Assembly: GCF_008520305.1 (NCBI RefSeq)
Contig: NZ_ML703263.1
Location: forward strand, 1 to 64,000
Direction: 5' to 3'
Source of the DNA: Mesorhizobium sp. SARCC-RB16n
GTDB lineage: Bacteria > Pseudomonadota > Alphaproteobacteria > Rhizobiales > Rhizobiaceae
Length of the DNA stretch: 64,000 nucleotides
In this document: one piece after another, positions 55,236-62,902 of the stretch
Numbering within the stretch: position 1 is the stretch's first letter
Layout of the letters: the number at the start of each line of letters is the position of its first letter
Translations under genes and position numbers: made by a program
The notes under the pieces: model-generated
What the model was told of the DNA's origin: nothing
What the model saw: only the letters and a program-made list of their open reading frames with translations
Databases searched by the model: none

Positions 55236-55391
55236 ATGCCTCGAAGCAAGCAGGAAGCCAACCGCGCCAAGCAACCGGCGCTGGCCAACCACTATCGTGC
55301 GATCGGCCCGGCCGCCATCGTCGCCGCCCTTCTTCACACCGCCAAGAAGAAGAAACCGGCACAGAAGATCGTATCACCTCGTGCCGCCTGA
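55236..55391 (+). CDS. Small basic protein, 51 aa
   Basis: ATG at 55236 preceded by GAAGAGAAAC; reading frame of 51 codons ends TGA at 55389-55391. The product starts MPRSKQEANRAKQPALANHY, has an Ala/Ile-rich hydrophobic middle (IGPAAIVAALLH) and a Lys4 cluster (AKKKKPAQK). The ribosome site, the 10-bp inverted repeat upstream and coherent codon use support it; I recognise no family. A small membrane or nucleic-acid-binding peptide is possible. Confidence 0.6.
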   Translation: MPRSKQEANRAKQPALANHYRAIGPAAIVAALLHTAKKKKPAQKIVSPRAA

Positions 55392-55468
55392 AGCGGCGCT
55401 CAGCCGACGCAATCGCCGGCATTGAGAGCGAACGGGCGCCCTGAACATAAAGACCTCGACGGGCTTCG

Positions 55469-56230
55469 CTAGAACAGCGTCATCTGACTGTCGTCAGCGC
55501 CGGGCTTCCGGCGCCTGGCTTTCTCGGGTTCCTGCCCGATCTCGCCCCTCTCTTGAATCTCCGGTCCGGTGTTGGCGACCTTGTTGACGAGGTCGGAAAC
55601 AGGAATCGCCTCGAAGAAATCAGGCTGCGCCGGTAGCAGCAGATCAGCGACATCGCGCGGTTCTAGCGTGCGGCAATCCAGCCAGCGGGCAAAGTCGGAG
55701 ATGTCGATCACCACCGGCATCCGGTCATGGATATGGGCGATATCGGCGTTGGCGTTGACAGTCAGGATGGCGCCGGTGTCCATCTCCGAACCGCCCGGCT
55801 CGGCATAGGTTTCGATCAGGCCGGCAAAGGCGACCAGCCCGCCATGCCGCGGCCGGATCCAAAAGGGTTGCCCCTTCTTGCCTCCGGTCTGTCGCCACTC
55901 GTAAAAACCGGATGCCGGCACCAGCGCGCGGCGGTGGCGCATGGCGGCCTTGAACGAGGCCTTCTCGATTGCGCCTTCGGAGCGCGCGTTGAACAGCAGC
56001 GGAAACTCCCTGATGTCCTTGACCCAGGCGGGAAGAAGTCCCCAGCGCACCAACATCGGCTGCCGGTCCGGCAGATTGGAGCCGGGCGCGCGGGGCGCGC
56101 CGGCAATCGCCATCAACACAGGCTGCGTCGGCGCGATATTGTAACGCGCCGGAAATTCCTCCAGCTCGGCCAGGCCCAGAAAGGCAGCGGTCTGGTCCGG
56201 TGTGGCGGTCAGGGCAAAGCGTCCGCACAT
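55469..56230 (-). CDS. SRAP domain protein (YedK/HMCES family)
   Basis: 253-aa SOS-response-associated peptidase-like protein that forms a covalent link to abasic sites in single-stranded DNA through Cys2. The start MCGRFALTA places the Cys at position 2, as required; Asn in YNIAPTQP, Glu in GFYEWR and His in HDRMPVV complete the site. I chose ATG at 56230; a longer in-frame start would bury the Cys. Divergent from a Nudix gene 127 nt away. Confidence 0.92.
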   Translation of the reverse strand: MCGRFALTATPDQTAAFLGLAELEEFPARYNIAPTQPVLMAIAGAPRAPGSNLPDRQPMLVRWGLLPAWVKDIREFPLLFNARSEGAIEKASFKAAMRHRRALVPASGFYEWRQTGGKKGQPFWIRPRHGGLVAFAGLIETYAEPGGSEMDTGAILTVNANADIAHIHDRMPVVIDISDFARWLDCRTLEPRDVADLLLPAQPDFFEAIPVSDLVNKVANTGPEIQERGEIGQEPEKARRRKPGADDSQMTLF

Positions 56231-56357
56231 GATCGATTGTGCCTTTCGAATAGTTCGGTGTTGAAAGTGGCGATCGAACCGGCGTTGTGCAACCGCTAAA
56301 GCTTGCCCATGCTGTCGGCCCACAAAAGACCTGTCTCAATGAGTTGATCAGGGATCG

Positions 56358-56780
56358 ATGAACACAGCACGTAAGATACTTCCGGCGGTCTCGGTAGCCG
56401 TCGTGCGTGGCGACACCGTGCTCCTGGTCAAGCGCGCGCGTTCGCCCTCGCAAGGGCTCTACGCCTTTCCCGGCGGCAAGGTCGAAGCCGGCGAGACGCT
56501 GGAGGAAGCGGCACGGCGTGAGCTGCTGGAAGAGACCGGCTTGCGCGCCACCGGGTTGCGCCCGCTTCGGAACATCCACATCGACGGCAGGGACGACAAC
56601 CACCCGGTCGATTATCAGCTCACGGTCTTCGGTGCCGCCTATGCGGGCGGCGAGGCCATGGCCAGCGACGACGCCGAGACAGCCGCCTTCTACACCCTCA
56701 AGGAGATGGCCCTGTTGCCGCTTATCGGCTCGGTGTTCGCGGTCGCCGAGGAACTCCTCGGTCACGTTCAAACACGCTGA
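56358..56780 (+). CDS. Nudix hydrolase
   Basis: 140-aa single Nudix domain. The box GKVEAGETLEEAARRELLEETGL fits GX5EX7REUXEEXGU with all catalytic Glu in place (split over residues 35-57). Similar proteins clean up oxidised or unusual nucleotides or hydrolyse ADP-ribose; the substrate cannot be told. It is the head of a plus-strand stretch of small genes. Confidence 0.92.
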   Translation: MNTARKILPAVSVAVVRGDTVLLVKRARSPSQGLYAFPGGKVEAGETLEEAARRELLEETGLRATGLRPLRNIHIDGRDDNHPVDYQLTVFGAAYAGGEAMASDDAETAAFYTLKEMALLPLIGSVFAVAEELLGHVQTR

Positions 56781-56862
56781 CGCGGCCCTGAAAAATCGGC
56801 TTGCAGGCGACAAATTGTTTCGCCACAAGGCTTATGTTGTCTCGCCAGCCACGACATCTCAG

Positions 56863-56930
56863 GCCGTTCGGCAGACCACAACGCCTTAAGCCGTTCGGTA
56901 GACCATGACAGCTGAAGCCGTTAGGCAGAG
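56863..56930 (+). repeat. Imperfect 27-bp direct repeats upstream of the TIGR02301 gene
   Basis: Copies begin at 56863, 56890 and 56917 with the core GCCGTTCGGCAGACC, GCCGTTCGGTAGACC and GCCGTTAGGCAGAG. The period is 27 bases and copies diverge by a few bases; the third is cut by the gene's start region. Confidence 0.75.
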
Positions 56931-56937
56931 AAGTCCT

Positions 56938-57315
56938 ATGAACCGTGCGTCAATACTCCTCGCCATTTGTCTTGCCGTAAGCGCGGCCGTACCGGCACGG
57001 CCTGCGTTCAGTGCCGAATCGCCGTTCGAGCCGGGGCTGATGCGGCTGGCAGAGGTTTTGGGGTCGCTGCATTTCCTGCGCAATCTGTGCGGGGAGAAGG
57101 GCGACCAGTGGCGGGGCGAGATGGAAAAGCTGCTCGATTCGGAGAATCCGGACCCAGAACGCCGCGCCCGCTTCATTGCCAGCTTCAACCGCGGCTATCG
57201 TTCCTTCGGCGGCACCTACACCCAGTGCACCGCTTCGGCCACTGAAGCCATCAGCCGTTACATGAAGGAAGGTGAGACGCTGTCGCGCGACATCGCCTCG
57301 CGTTACGGCAACTGA
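56938..57315 (+). CDS. TIGR02301-type conserved secreted protein
   Basis: 125-aa protein (136 if the ATG at 56905 is used). A signal peptide spans the first 25 residues (MNRASILLAICLAVSAAVPA), followed by a soluble domain with SPFEPGLMRLAEVLGSLHFLRNLCGEKGDQWR and FNRGYRSFGGTYTQCTASA. The pattern with two invariant cysteines matches the TIGR02301 family found widely in Rhizobiales, of unknown function. AGAGAAG precedes the ATG at 56938. Confidence 0.85.
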   Translation: MNRASILLAICLAVSAAVPARPAFSAESPFEPGLMRLAEVLGSLHFLRNLCGEKGDQWRGEMEKLLDSENPDPERRARFIASFNRGYRSFGGTYTQCTASATEAISRYMKEGETLSRDIASRYGN

Positions 57316-57667
57316 GCATCCATCAACAGATATTGGGCGCGTCGCCAGGGATCATCCATATATCCGGCTTGTGTCTGCCTATATCTTGGTGCAATCCTGA
57401 TGTTGCACTTCTGCAACAGCGTTAATCAAACGTTACCACGCGAATGCGGAATTAACTCAAACTGAAGGTTTTCGCCCCGCAGGCCGGCCTAATCGGCTAA
57501 GTTTGATCCGGGTTGAAACGCAGCTTCGCCAAACGCAGTTGGCCCCTGTAAAAGACGATCAAGAAAATGTCGTATTTACAGATACTTACTTGGAGCTGCC
57601 TATGAATGGAACAGATCAAGCCTGATCCACACTGATGGGTTGCCGCTTGAAAGGGTGGACATCGCTT
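57316..57667. other. Intergenic region upstream of two unknown genes
   Basis: 352 bases without a convincing ORF. TGTTGCA (57401-57407), CTTC, TGCAACA (57412-57418) is a perfect 7-bp inverted repeat; AT-rich sequence follows (CGTTAATCAAACGTTA). The promoter of the 85-aa gene probably lies here. No terminator for the TIGR02301 gene was found. Confidence 0.5.
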
Positions 57668-57925
57668 ATGGAACATGCTGCCAACGACATCGACGCGCTG
57701 GTCAGGGAAGAGAAGCGCCTGACGGCGGTCGAGAGCCACAGCGAAGCCTGGGCGGAAGGCCTTTCGGCCGGCATCGAGCCCGAGATCATTGCCGAGGCGG
57801 CACTCGAAACGGCATTCGGCGAAATGCTGCGCGCCAATGGCGAGACGTCGGCCCTTGCCCTGCTGGACCGTATGCGTGAAAAGGTGATTGCTGGCGCCTT
57901 CGAACCCGAGCGGCTGCGGCACTGA
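57668..57925 (+). CDS. Small conserved hypothetical protein
   Basis: 85-aa acidic, helix-rich protein, starting MEHAANDIDALVREEKRLTAV; the rest is Glu/Ala-rich (AEAALETAFGEML, then ALALLDRMREKVIAGAF). I do not recognise a family. I start at ATG 57668; an earlier in-frame ATG at 57635 has a weaker site. Co-directional with the next gene 70 nt on. Function unknown. Confidence 0.65.
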   Translation: MEHAANDIDALVREEKRLTAVESHSEAWAEGLSAGIEPEIIAEAALETAFGEMLRANGETSALALLDRMREKVIAGAFEPERLRH

Positions 57926-57995
57926 ACCGACGTTCGGTTCTCTGACGGTTGAATGCCGTTCGGGCTTCATGCCCGGAAGTAGGGAGATACGGGCA

Positions 57996-58784
57996 GTGAA
58001 TTTTCCGATGTCAGGCAGGCCGAAGGGTCTTGTCCTCTGCATCCGCCTCGCTGCTTGCTGTGCCGCGATTGCCTTGGTGACGTGCCTGGCCAGCAGCCCT
58101 GCCTATGCGCTGAGCGAGATCAAACGCGAAGAGCTCCCCGCGCCAGTCACACCATCGACGGATGGCGATGGTTCGATGCCCGGAAGCACAGTTCCCATGC
58201 CCGATCCGGTGGGAACGCCGCCTTCGAGCAGCCAGCCGGCCGCTCCCGACGCCGCGGAGCCTGACACTCCATCGGATGGCGGCAGCAACAGACCGCGTGT
58301 CGATCCCGAGGCGCCCCTGCCGGAAGTCGTCTACGACCTCGGCAAACTGCCCGAGCCGGTGCGGCGCATGCATGACCTGATCATCGAAGCCTGCAAGAGC
58401 GGCGACATCGAGAAGCTCAGGCCCCTGATCGGCAAGGGCGACAGCATGACCCAGCTGTCTCTGGCCGACATCGATGGCGACGCCATCGCCTTCCTCAAAG
58501 GGCTGTCCGGCGACCCTGACGGCCAGGAGATCCTGGCCATTCTGGAGGAGGTGCTTAGCGCCGGCTACGTCCATGTCGATGCGGGCAAGCCACAGGAACT
58601 CTATGTCTGGCCGTATTTCTTCGCGCTGCCGCTCGACAAGCTCGACGCCAAGCAGCGGGTCGAGCTGTTCAAGATCGTCACCGCCGGCGATTTCGACGAC
58701 ATGAAGCAGTTCGGCGCCTACATCTTCTATCGCGTCGGCATCACGTCCGCCGGGCAATGGATGTTCTTCGTCGCCGGAGATTGA
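57996..58784 (+). CDS. Exported protein of unknown function
   Basis: 262-aa protein. Signal peptide-like N-terminus (RPKGLVLCIRLAACCAAIALV, Cys near 25 could be a lipobox but LVTCLASS is atypical), a Pro/Ser/Asp-rich linker (about 50-110), then a folded domain with EPVRRMHDLIIEACKSGDIEKLRPLIGKGD and YVWPYFFALPLDKLD. GTG start at 57996 with AGGGAG 9 nt upstream; ATG at 58008 is the alternative. The domain recurs in rhizobial genomes by impression, but I cannot name it. Confidence 0.7.
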   Translation: MNFPMSGRPKGLVLCIRLAACCAAIALVTCLASSPAYALSEIKREELPAPVTPSTDGDGSMPGSTVPMPDPVGTPPSSSQPAAPDAAEPDTPSDGGSNRPRVDPEAPLPEVVYDLGKLPEPVRRMHDLIIEACKSGDIEKLRPLIGKGDSMTQLSLADIDGDAIAFLKGLSGDPDGQEILAILEEVLSAGYVHVDAGKPQELYVWPYFFALPLDKLDAKQRVELFKIVTAGDFDDMKQFGAYIFYRVGITSAGQWMFFVAGD

Positions 58785-58835
58785 AGCCATCGCCTGCCTG
58801 GTTGCGCCAGGATGCGAGCATCGTAGACGATGTTG

Positions 58836-59573
58836 CTATGTGAGCGGGCTGGCAGATTCTTCGCTGATGTCAGCATCAGGCCAAATGCGAATGCTCTCAT
58901 TTCGAAGAGCCGAAATGGCACCGCAAGCCACGTCAGCCTCCATCTGCAGAATCTCGGCTGCGTAATTGAACTCTTCCGCATCCCGAAGCTTGTTAACCAC
59001 CCAGACAACCTTGCGCCGGATATCCTGTCCATATGCAGCCTGGGCCTTGGCTACAGCGTCGCTCGGGATCTCCCGGTAGGCGCTGATCAACATCCCGAGA
59101 TCAATAGCATCGCGATAGCCGACAGCACGGTCTTGGCATCGATCGGCATTCGCTAATAACTTCTCGGCGAACATGTCCGAGGGGGTCAAAGAAGGTATAT
59201 TTAGATCGTCGTCGAAACGACCTTGCAATGGGATGCGGGCTTCACGAACGATTTCAAACTTGATCAATTGCCCCCTCAACTTTACCACGGTCCTCAGGCC
59301 ATACTGATCGATGCGAAAATCCCGTATAGCTTCGACTGGTTCAGGAAAGAATGCCCTTACCCCGCGTTCGACTGCTGACATTCGCAATTGGCGATAGCCG
59401 TCGACGTCCGCGCACAGAAAATCGACGTCCAGCGACCGCCTATACTCGCCCAATTTCAACACAATCGCCGTCCCACCACCGAACCAGCATTGGGCTGCGG
59501 TCAGGAAATCACGGTCCATAAGCGCGAGGGCTTCAGCGAGAATCCTGTGTTCCGGCTTTCTGAATTCCTTCAT
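58836..59573 (-). CDS. AbiEii-like nucleotidyltransferase toxin
   Basis: 245-aa protein of the nucleotidyltransferase AbiEii/AbiGii toxin family. FGGGTAIVLKLGEYRRSLDVDFL has the GG...R-S-x-D-x-D nucleotidyltransferase motif, with later acidic residues (IDQYGLRTVVKLRG, then LTPSDMFAEKLLANADR) conserved. ATG at 59573 begins MKEFRKPEH; a TTG 69 nt upstream in frame would nearly abut the partner. It follows the short antitoxin-like gene on the same strand, typical of type IV/abortive-infection modules. Codon use is less GC-biased than neighbours. Confidence 0.82.
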   Translation of the reverse strand: MKEFRKPEHRILAEALALMDRDFLTAAQCWFGGGTAIVLKLGEYRRSLDVDFLCADVDGYRQLRMSAVERGVRAFFPEPVEAIRDFRIDQYGLRTVVKLRGQLIKFEIVREARIPLQGRFDDDLNIPSLTPSDMFAEKLLANADRCQDRAVGYRDAIDLGMLISAYREIPSDAVAKAQAAYGQDIRRKVVWVVNKLRDAEEFNYAAEILQMEADVACGAISALRNESIRIWPDADISEESASPLT

Positions 59574-59643
59574 GGCTTCCGCTCGCGAAATGTCCGGTTT
59601 TAAGGTTGCAAATGCGAGGCGAAAACCGGCACAGGAGGACAAT

Positions 59644-59871
59644 TCAGCCGGAAGTCAGAAGGATACCGTGACCGAATTCGCTGGCGAGATTCTGGATAAG
59701 CAATTTCTCGCGCGTCGTAAGCCGTGTCTGATCGACAAAGCGCCAATTGCGCTCGTACAACGCAAATGCTTCGCTGGCCGGGATCAGTCGCACGACATCG
59801 CGATTCCACAAGAGCGCTTGCAGCTCTGGAAACTCGGTGGGGTCAATCATAGGCGCGATATGTGCTTGCAT
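59644..59871 (-). CDS. Putative antitoxin partner of AbiEii-like gene
   Basis: 75-aa protein directly upstream of the toxin-like gene, 70 nt apart (or 1 nt if the toxin starts at TTG). ASEAFALYERNWRFVDQTRLTTREKLLIQNLASEFGHG suggests a helical protein with a DNA- or toxin-binding surface. I recognise no named antitoxin family; assignment rests on gene position. ATG at 59871 or 59850. Confidence 0.6.
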   Translation of the reverse strand: MQAHIAPMIDPTEFPELQALLWNRDVVRLIPASEAFALYERNWRFVDQTRLTTREKLLIQNLASEFGHGILLTSG

Positions 59872-59934
59872 AGTGCCTTGAACATAGTGCGGAACGCTTA
59901 AAAATCAAAGACGTGACGCACAGCCACTGGTTGC

Positions 59935-61260
59935 CTAACTAGGCAATGCCTCGGAGAACTCCACCGCCCTGCCCTGGCCGGGCGCGGCGATTTCGCCTTC
60001 CCACATGATGCGCGTGCCGCGAAGGACGGTGCCGATCGGCCACCCTGTCACCTGCTTGCCGTCATAAGGTGTCCAGCCGGCTTTTGAGCCGGCCTGCGCG
60101 TTGGTAATGGTCTCACGCCGCTTCATGTCGACAATGGTGAAGTCGGCATCGTAGCCGGCGGCGATGCGGCCTTTTCTGGCCATGCCGAAGATGCGCTGCG
60201 GGCCATGGCTGGAGAGATCAACGAAGCGCTGCAGGGTCAGCCGGCCGGCGTTGACATGGTCGAGCATGATCGGCACCAGCGTCTGCACGCCGGTCATGCC
60301 CGAGGGCGAAGCCGGATAGAACTTTGCTTTCTCGGCCAAGGTGTGCGGCGCGTGGTCGGAGCCGAGCACGTCGACAATGCCCTGCGCAATGCCGTGCCAG
60401 ACGCCGTCGCGATGGCGCTTGTCCCGCACCGGCGGGTTCATCTGGATCAGCGTTCCAAGCCGCGCATAGTCGTCGGCGCTCAGCGTCAGATGGTGCGGCG
60501 TGGCCTCACAGGTCGCGACATCCTTGTGCTGTTCGAGGAACAGGATTTCCTCGGCGGTCGAGATGTGCAGGACGTGGATGCGAGCGCGAACGTCGCGCGC
60601 GATGCGGACCAGTCGTTCGGTACAGCGCAAGGCGGCGATCTCGTCACGCCAGACGGAATGCGATGAGGGATCGCCCTCGATGCGCTCGCCCAGGCGCTCG
60701 CGCAGACGGAACTCGTCCTCCGAATGAAAAGCGGCGCGGCGGCGCGTGTTTCGCAGGATAGAGGCGACGCTTTCATCGTCCTCGACCAGCAGGTCACCGG
60801 TGGACGATCCCATGAAGACCTTTATTCCCGCTGCCCCCGGCAGACGTTCGAGGTCCCCGACATCCCCGGCATTGTCGCGGGTGCCGCCAACCCAGAAAGC
60901 AAAATCGCAATGCATGCGACCGCTGCCGCGCCGGACCTTGTCGGCAAGCGTTGCCTCGCTGGTGGTCAGCGGGTTGGTGTTGGGCATCTCGAAGACGGCG
61001 GTGACACCGCCGAGCACAGCAGCCCGCGAACCCGTCTCCAGGTCTTCCTTGTGCTCCAGTCCCGGCTCGCGGAAATGCACCTGGCTGTCGACGACGCCCG
61101 GCAGGATATGCAGGCCCCGGCAGTCGATCGTCTCGCCAGCCGAGACCTGGCGCAGATCGCCGATCGCGGCGATGCGCCCGCCCTTCACGCCGACGTCGCG
61201 CAGCCCCTCGCCGTCATGATTGACCACTGTGCCGCCTGTCAGGATGAGGTCGTAGGTCAT
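59935..61260 (-). CDS. Dihydroorotase-family amidohydrolase
   Basis: 441-aa TIM-barrel amidohydrolase annotated here as dihydroorotase by homology (carbamoyl aspartate to dihydroorotate in pyrimidine synthesis). The metal motif is DSQVHFREPGLEHKED, where the usual HxH reads QxH; a carboxylated Lys is expected in AAGIKVFMGSS; later metal histidines in ATPHHLTLS and the catalytic Asp in VLGSDHAPHTL are present. The missing first His raises doubt about authentic dihydroorotase activity. No pyrB is adjacent. Divergent from ygfZ across 81 nt. Confidence 0.8.
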   Translation of the reverse strand: MTYDLILTGGTVVNHDGEGLRDVGVKGGRIAAIGDLRQVSAGETIDCRGLHILPGVVDSQVHFREPGLEHKEDLETGSRAAVLGGVTAVFEMPNTNPLTTSEATLADKVRRGSGRMHCDFAFWVGGTRDNAGDVGDLERLPGAAGIKVFMGSSTGDLLVEDDESVASILRNTRRRAAFHSEDEFRLRERLGERIEGDPSSHSVWRDEIAALRCTERLVRIARDVRARIHVLHISTAEEILFLEQHKDVATCEATPHHLTLSADDYARLGTLIQMNPPVRDKRHRDGVWHGIAQGIVDVLGSDHAPHTLAEKAKFYPASPSGMTGVQTLVPIMLDHVNAGRLTLQRFVDLSSHGPQRIFGMARKGRIAAGYDADFTIVDMKRRETITNAQAGSKAGWTPYDGKQVTGWPIGTVLRGTRIMWEGEIAAPGQGRAVEFSEALPS

Positions 61261-61341
61261 GGTGATGCTCTCTTGCGGGGGGAGTGTCAGCGGCTTACGT
61301 AATGGCCAACCGTTTTGCAAGATCAGGCTTTTATCCGCCCC

Positions 61342-62202
61342 ATGCCCTTTGCCCAGTTGAAAGACCGCGCGCTTATCTCCGTCTCCGGCCCGGATGCCGA
61401 ACACTTTCTGCAAAACATCCTGACCACCGATCTCGATGCGCTTGGCGATGGTGAGGCAAAGCCGGGCGCGCTGTTGACGCCGCAAGGCAAGATCCTTTTC
61501 GACTTCCTGATCTCGCGGGCGGGTGAAAATGCCTTCCGGATCGAATGCCGTGCCGACGCTTCAGACGATTTCATTCGCCGGCTGCTGCTCTACAAGCTTC
61601 GCGCCAAGGTCGAGATTGCCAAGTCGGAACAAACGCTTGTCACTGTCGCGTGGGGAAAAGAGTCAATCGCCTCAGAAAGTGATTCAAGCGCGGTTGCCGA
61701 CAGGCGCTTTGGCGACGAAAGCGTCACGCGCTTCTATGCCGGCACCGCGGACGCCGGCGACATTGCTGTGTGGCAGGCCTTCCGCATCGCCCATGGCATT
61801 GCCGAGAGCGGTACCGACTATGCACTCGGTGATGCGTTCCCGCATGACGTGCTGCTCGACGAGATGGGCGGTGTCGGCTTCAAGAAGGGCTGCTATGTCG
61901 GCCAGGAAGTGGTCTCGCGCATGCAGCATCGGGGCACGGCCCGGCGGCGCGTAATGATTGTCGAGGCCGGGCTTCCCCTACCCCCCGTCGGCACCGAATT
62001 GACTGTCGAGGGGCGGTCGGTCGGCACGCTCGGCTCAAGTGCCGGCACATCAGGGCTCGCCATTGCCCGCATCGACAGGGTCAAGGCGGCGTTGGACATC
62101 GGCCAACCGATCCTGGCGGCCGATGCGCCAGTGACGCTCACCATCCCCGCCTGGGCCAAATTCCGTTTCCCGCAGGCAGCCGTCAGCGCGGAGGAGGCCT
62201 GA
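61342..62202 (+). CDS. ygfZ: YgfZ-type folate-binding iron-sulfur assembly factor
   Basis: 286-aa tetrahydrofolate-binding protein that helps repair or assemble iron-sulfur enzymes. MPFAQLKDRALISVSGPDAEHFLQNILTTD at the N-terminus and the signature KKGCYVGQEVVSRMQHRG (with the functional Cys) are visible. ATG at 61342 chosen over an in-frame TTG nine codons upstream. Its stop overlaps the start of the HD hydrolase gene (TGATG), so the two are translationally coupled. Confidence 0.92.
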   Translation: MPFAQLKDRALISVSGPDAEHFLQNILTTDLDALGDGEAKPGALLTPQGKILFDFLISRAGENAFRIECRADASDDFIRRLLLYKLRAKVEIAKSEQTLVTVAWGKESIASESDSSAVADRRFGDESVTRFYAGTADAGDIAVWQAFRIAHGIAESGTDYALGDAFPHDVLLDEMGGVGFKKGCYVGQEVVSRMQHRGTARRRVMIVEAGLPLPPVGTELTVEGRSVGTLGSSAGTSGLAIARIDRVKAALDIGQPILAADAPVTLTIPAWAKFRFPQAAVSAEEA

Positions 62203-62837
62203 TGGCGGCGGACCGCGCCGGTGCGCCACCACGAGCCTGGCAGCGCATGCTGTCCGGCCGCCGGCTCGACCTGCTCGACCCCTCGCCACTCGACATCGAG
62301 ATTTCGGACATCGCCCATGGGCTCGCCCGCGTCGCCCGCTGGAACGGCCAGACCAGCGGCGAGCACGCCTTTTCGGTCGCCCAGCATTCACTGCTGGTCG
62401 AGGCGCTGTTCAACGAGCTGGTGCCGCAGGCTTCGGCCGACGACCAGTTGGCGGCACTGCTGCATGATGCGCCCGAATATGTCATCGGCGACATGATCTC
62501 GCCATTCAAGTCGGTGATGGGCGGCAGCTACAAGGATTGCGAATTGCGCCTGCAACGCGCCATCCATCTGCGTTTCTCGCTGCCTCCCGAGCCGGGTCCC
62601 GTACTGCGCAAGGAGATCAAACGCGCCGACCAGATCGCCGCCTATTTCGAGGCAACGCTGCTCGCCGGATTTTCGACCGCCGAGGCGACCGAGTTCTTCG
62701 GCCGCCCGCGCGGTTTTTCCGCCGAGCGTTTCGACTTCACGCCATGCTCGGTGACCTGGGCACAGAATGCCTTCCTGAAGCGGTTTTCGGCAATCGAGAC
62801 GTCAAGACACCACGTTGCGACATCCGCGCTAGGGTAG
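62202..62837 (+). CDS. HD domain hydrolase
   Basis: 211-aa metal-dependent phosphohydrolase-like protein. The HD-type motif appears as AFSVAQHSLLVEAL ... ALLHDAPEYVIGD, with His-Asp in LLHDA and a further Asp in KRADQIAAY; the family includes dNMP phosphatases such as YfbR. Start ATG at 62202 shares A with the ygfZ TGA. The C-terminal 60 residues look less conserved. A 5'-nucleotidase role is inferred from the family. Confidence 0.88.
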   Translation: MAADRAGAPPRAWQRMLSGRRLDLLDPSPLDIEISDIAHGLARVARWNGQTSGEHAFSVAQHSLLVEALFNELVPQASADDQLAALLHDAPEYVIGDMISPFKSVMGGSYKDCELRLQRAIHLRFSLPPEPGPVLRKEIKRADQIAAYFEATLLAGFSTAEATEFFGRPRGFSAERFDFTPCSVTWAQNAFLKRFSAIETSRHHVATSALG

Positions 62838-62902
62838 AAAACGCTAAATTAACCGGATGCGTCAACAGTGTGGTGTTCGATTTAGCACCGCAGGGGCGCC
62901 TC

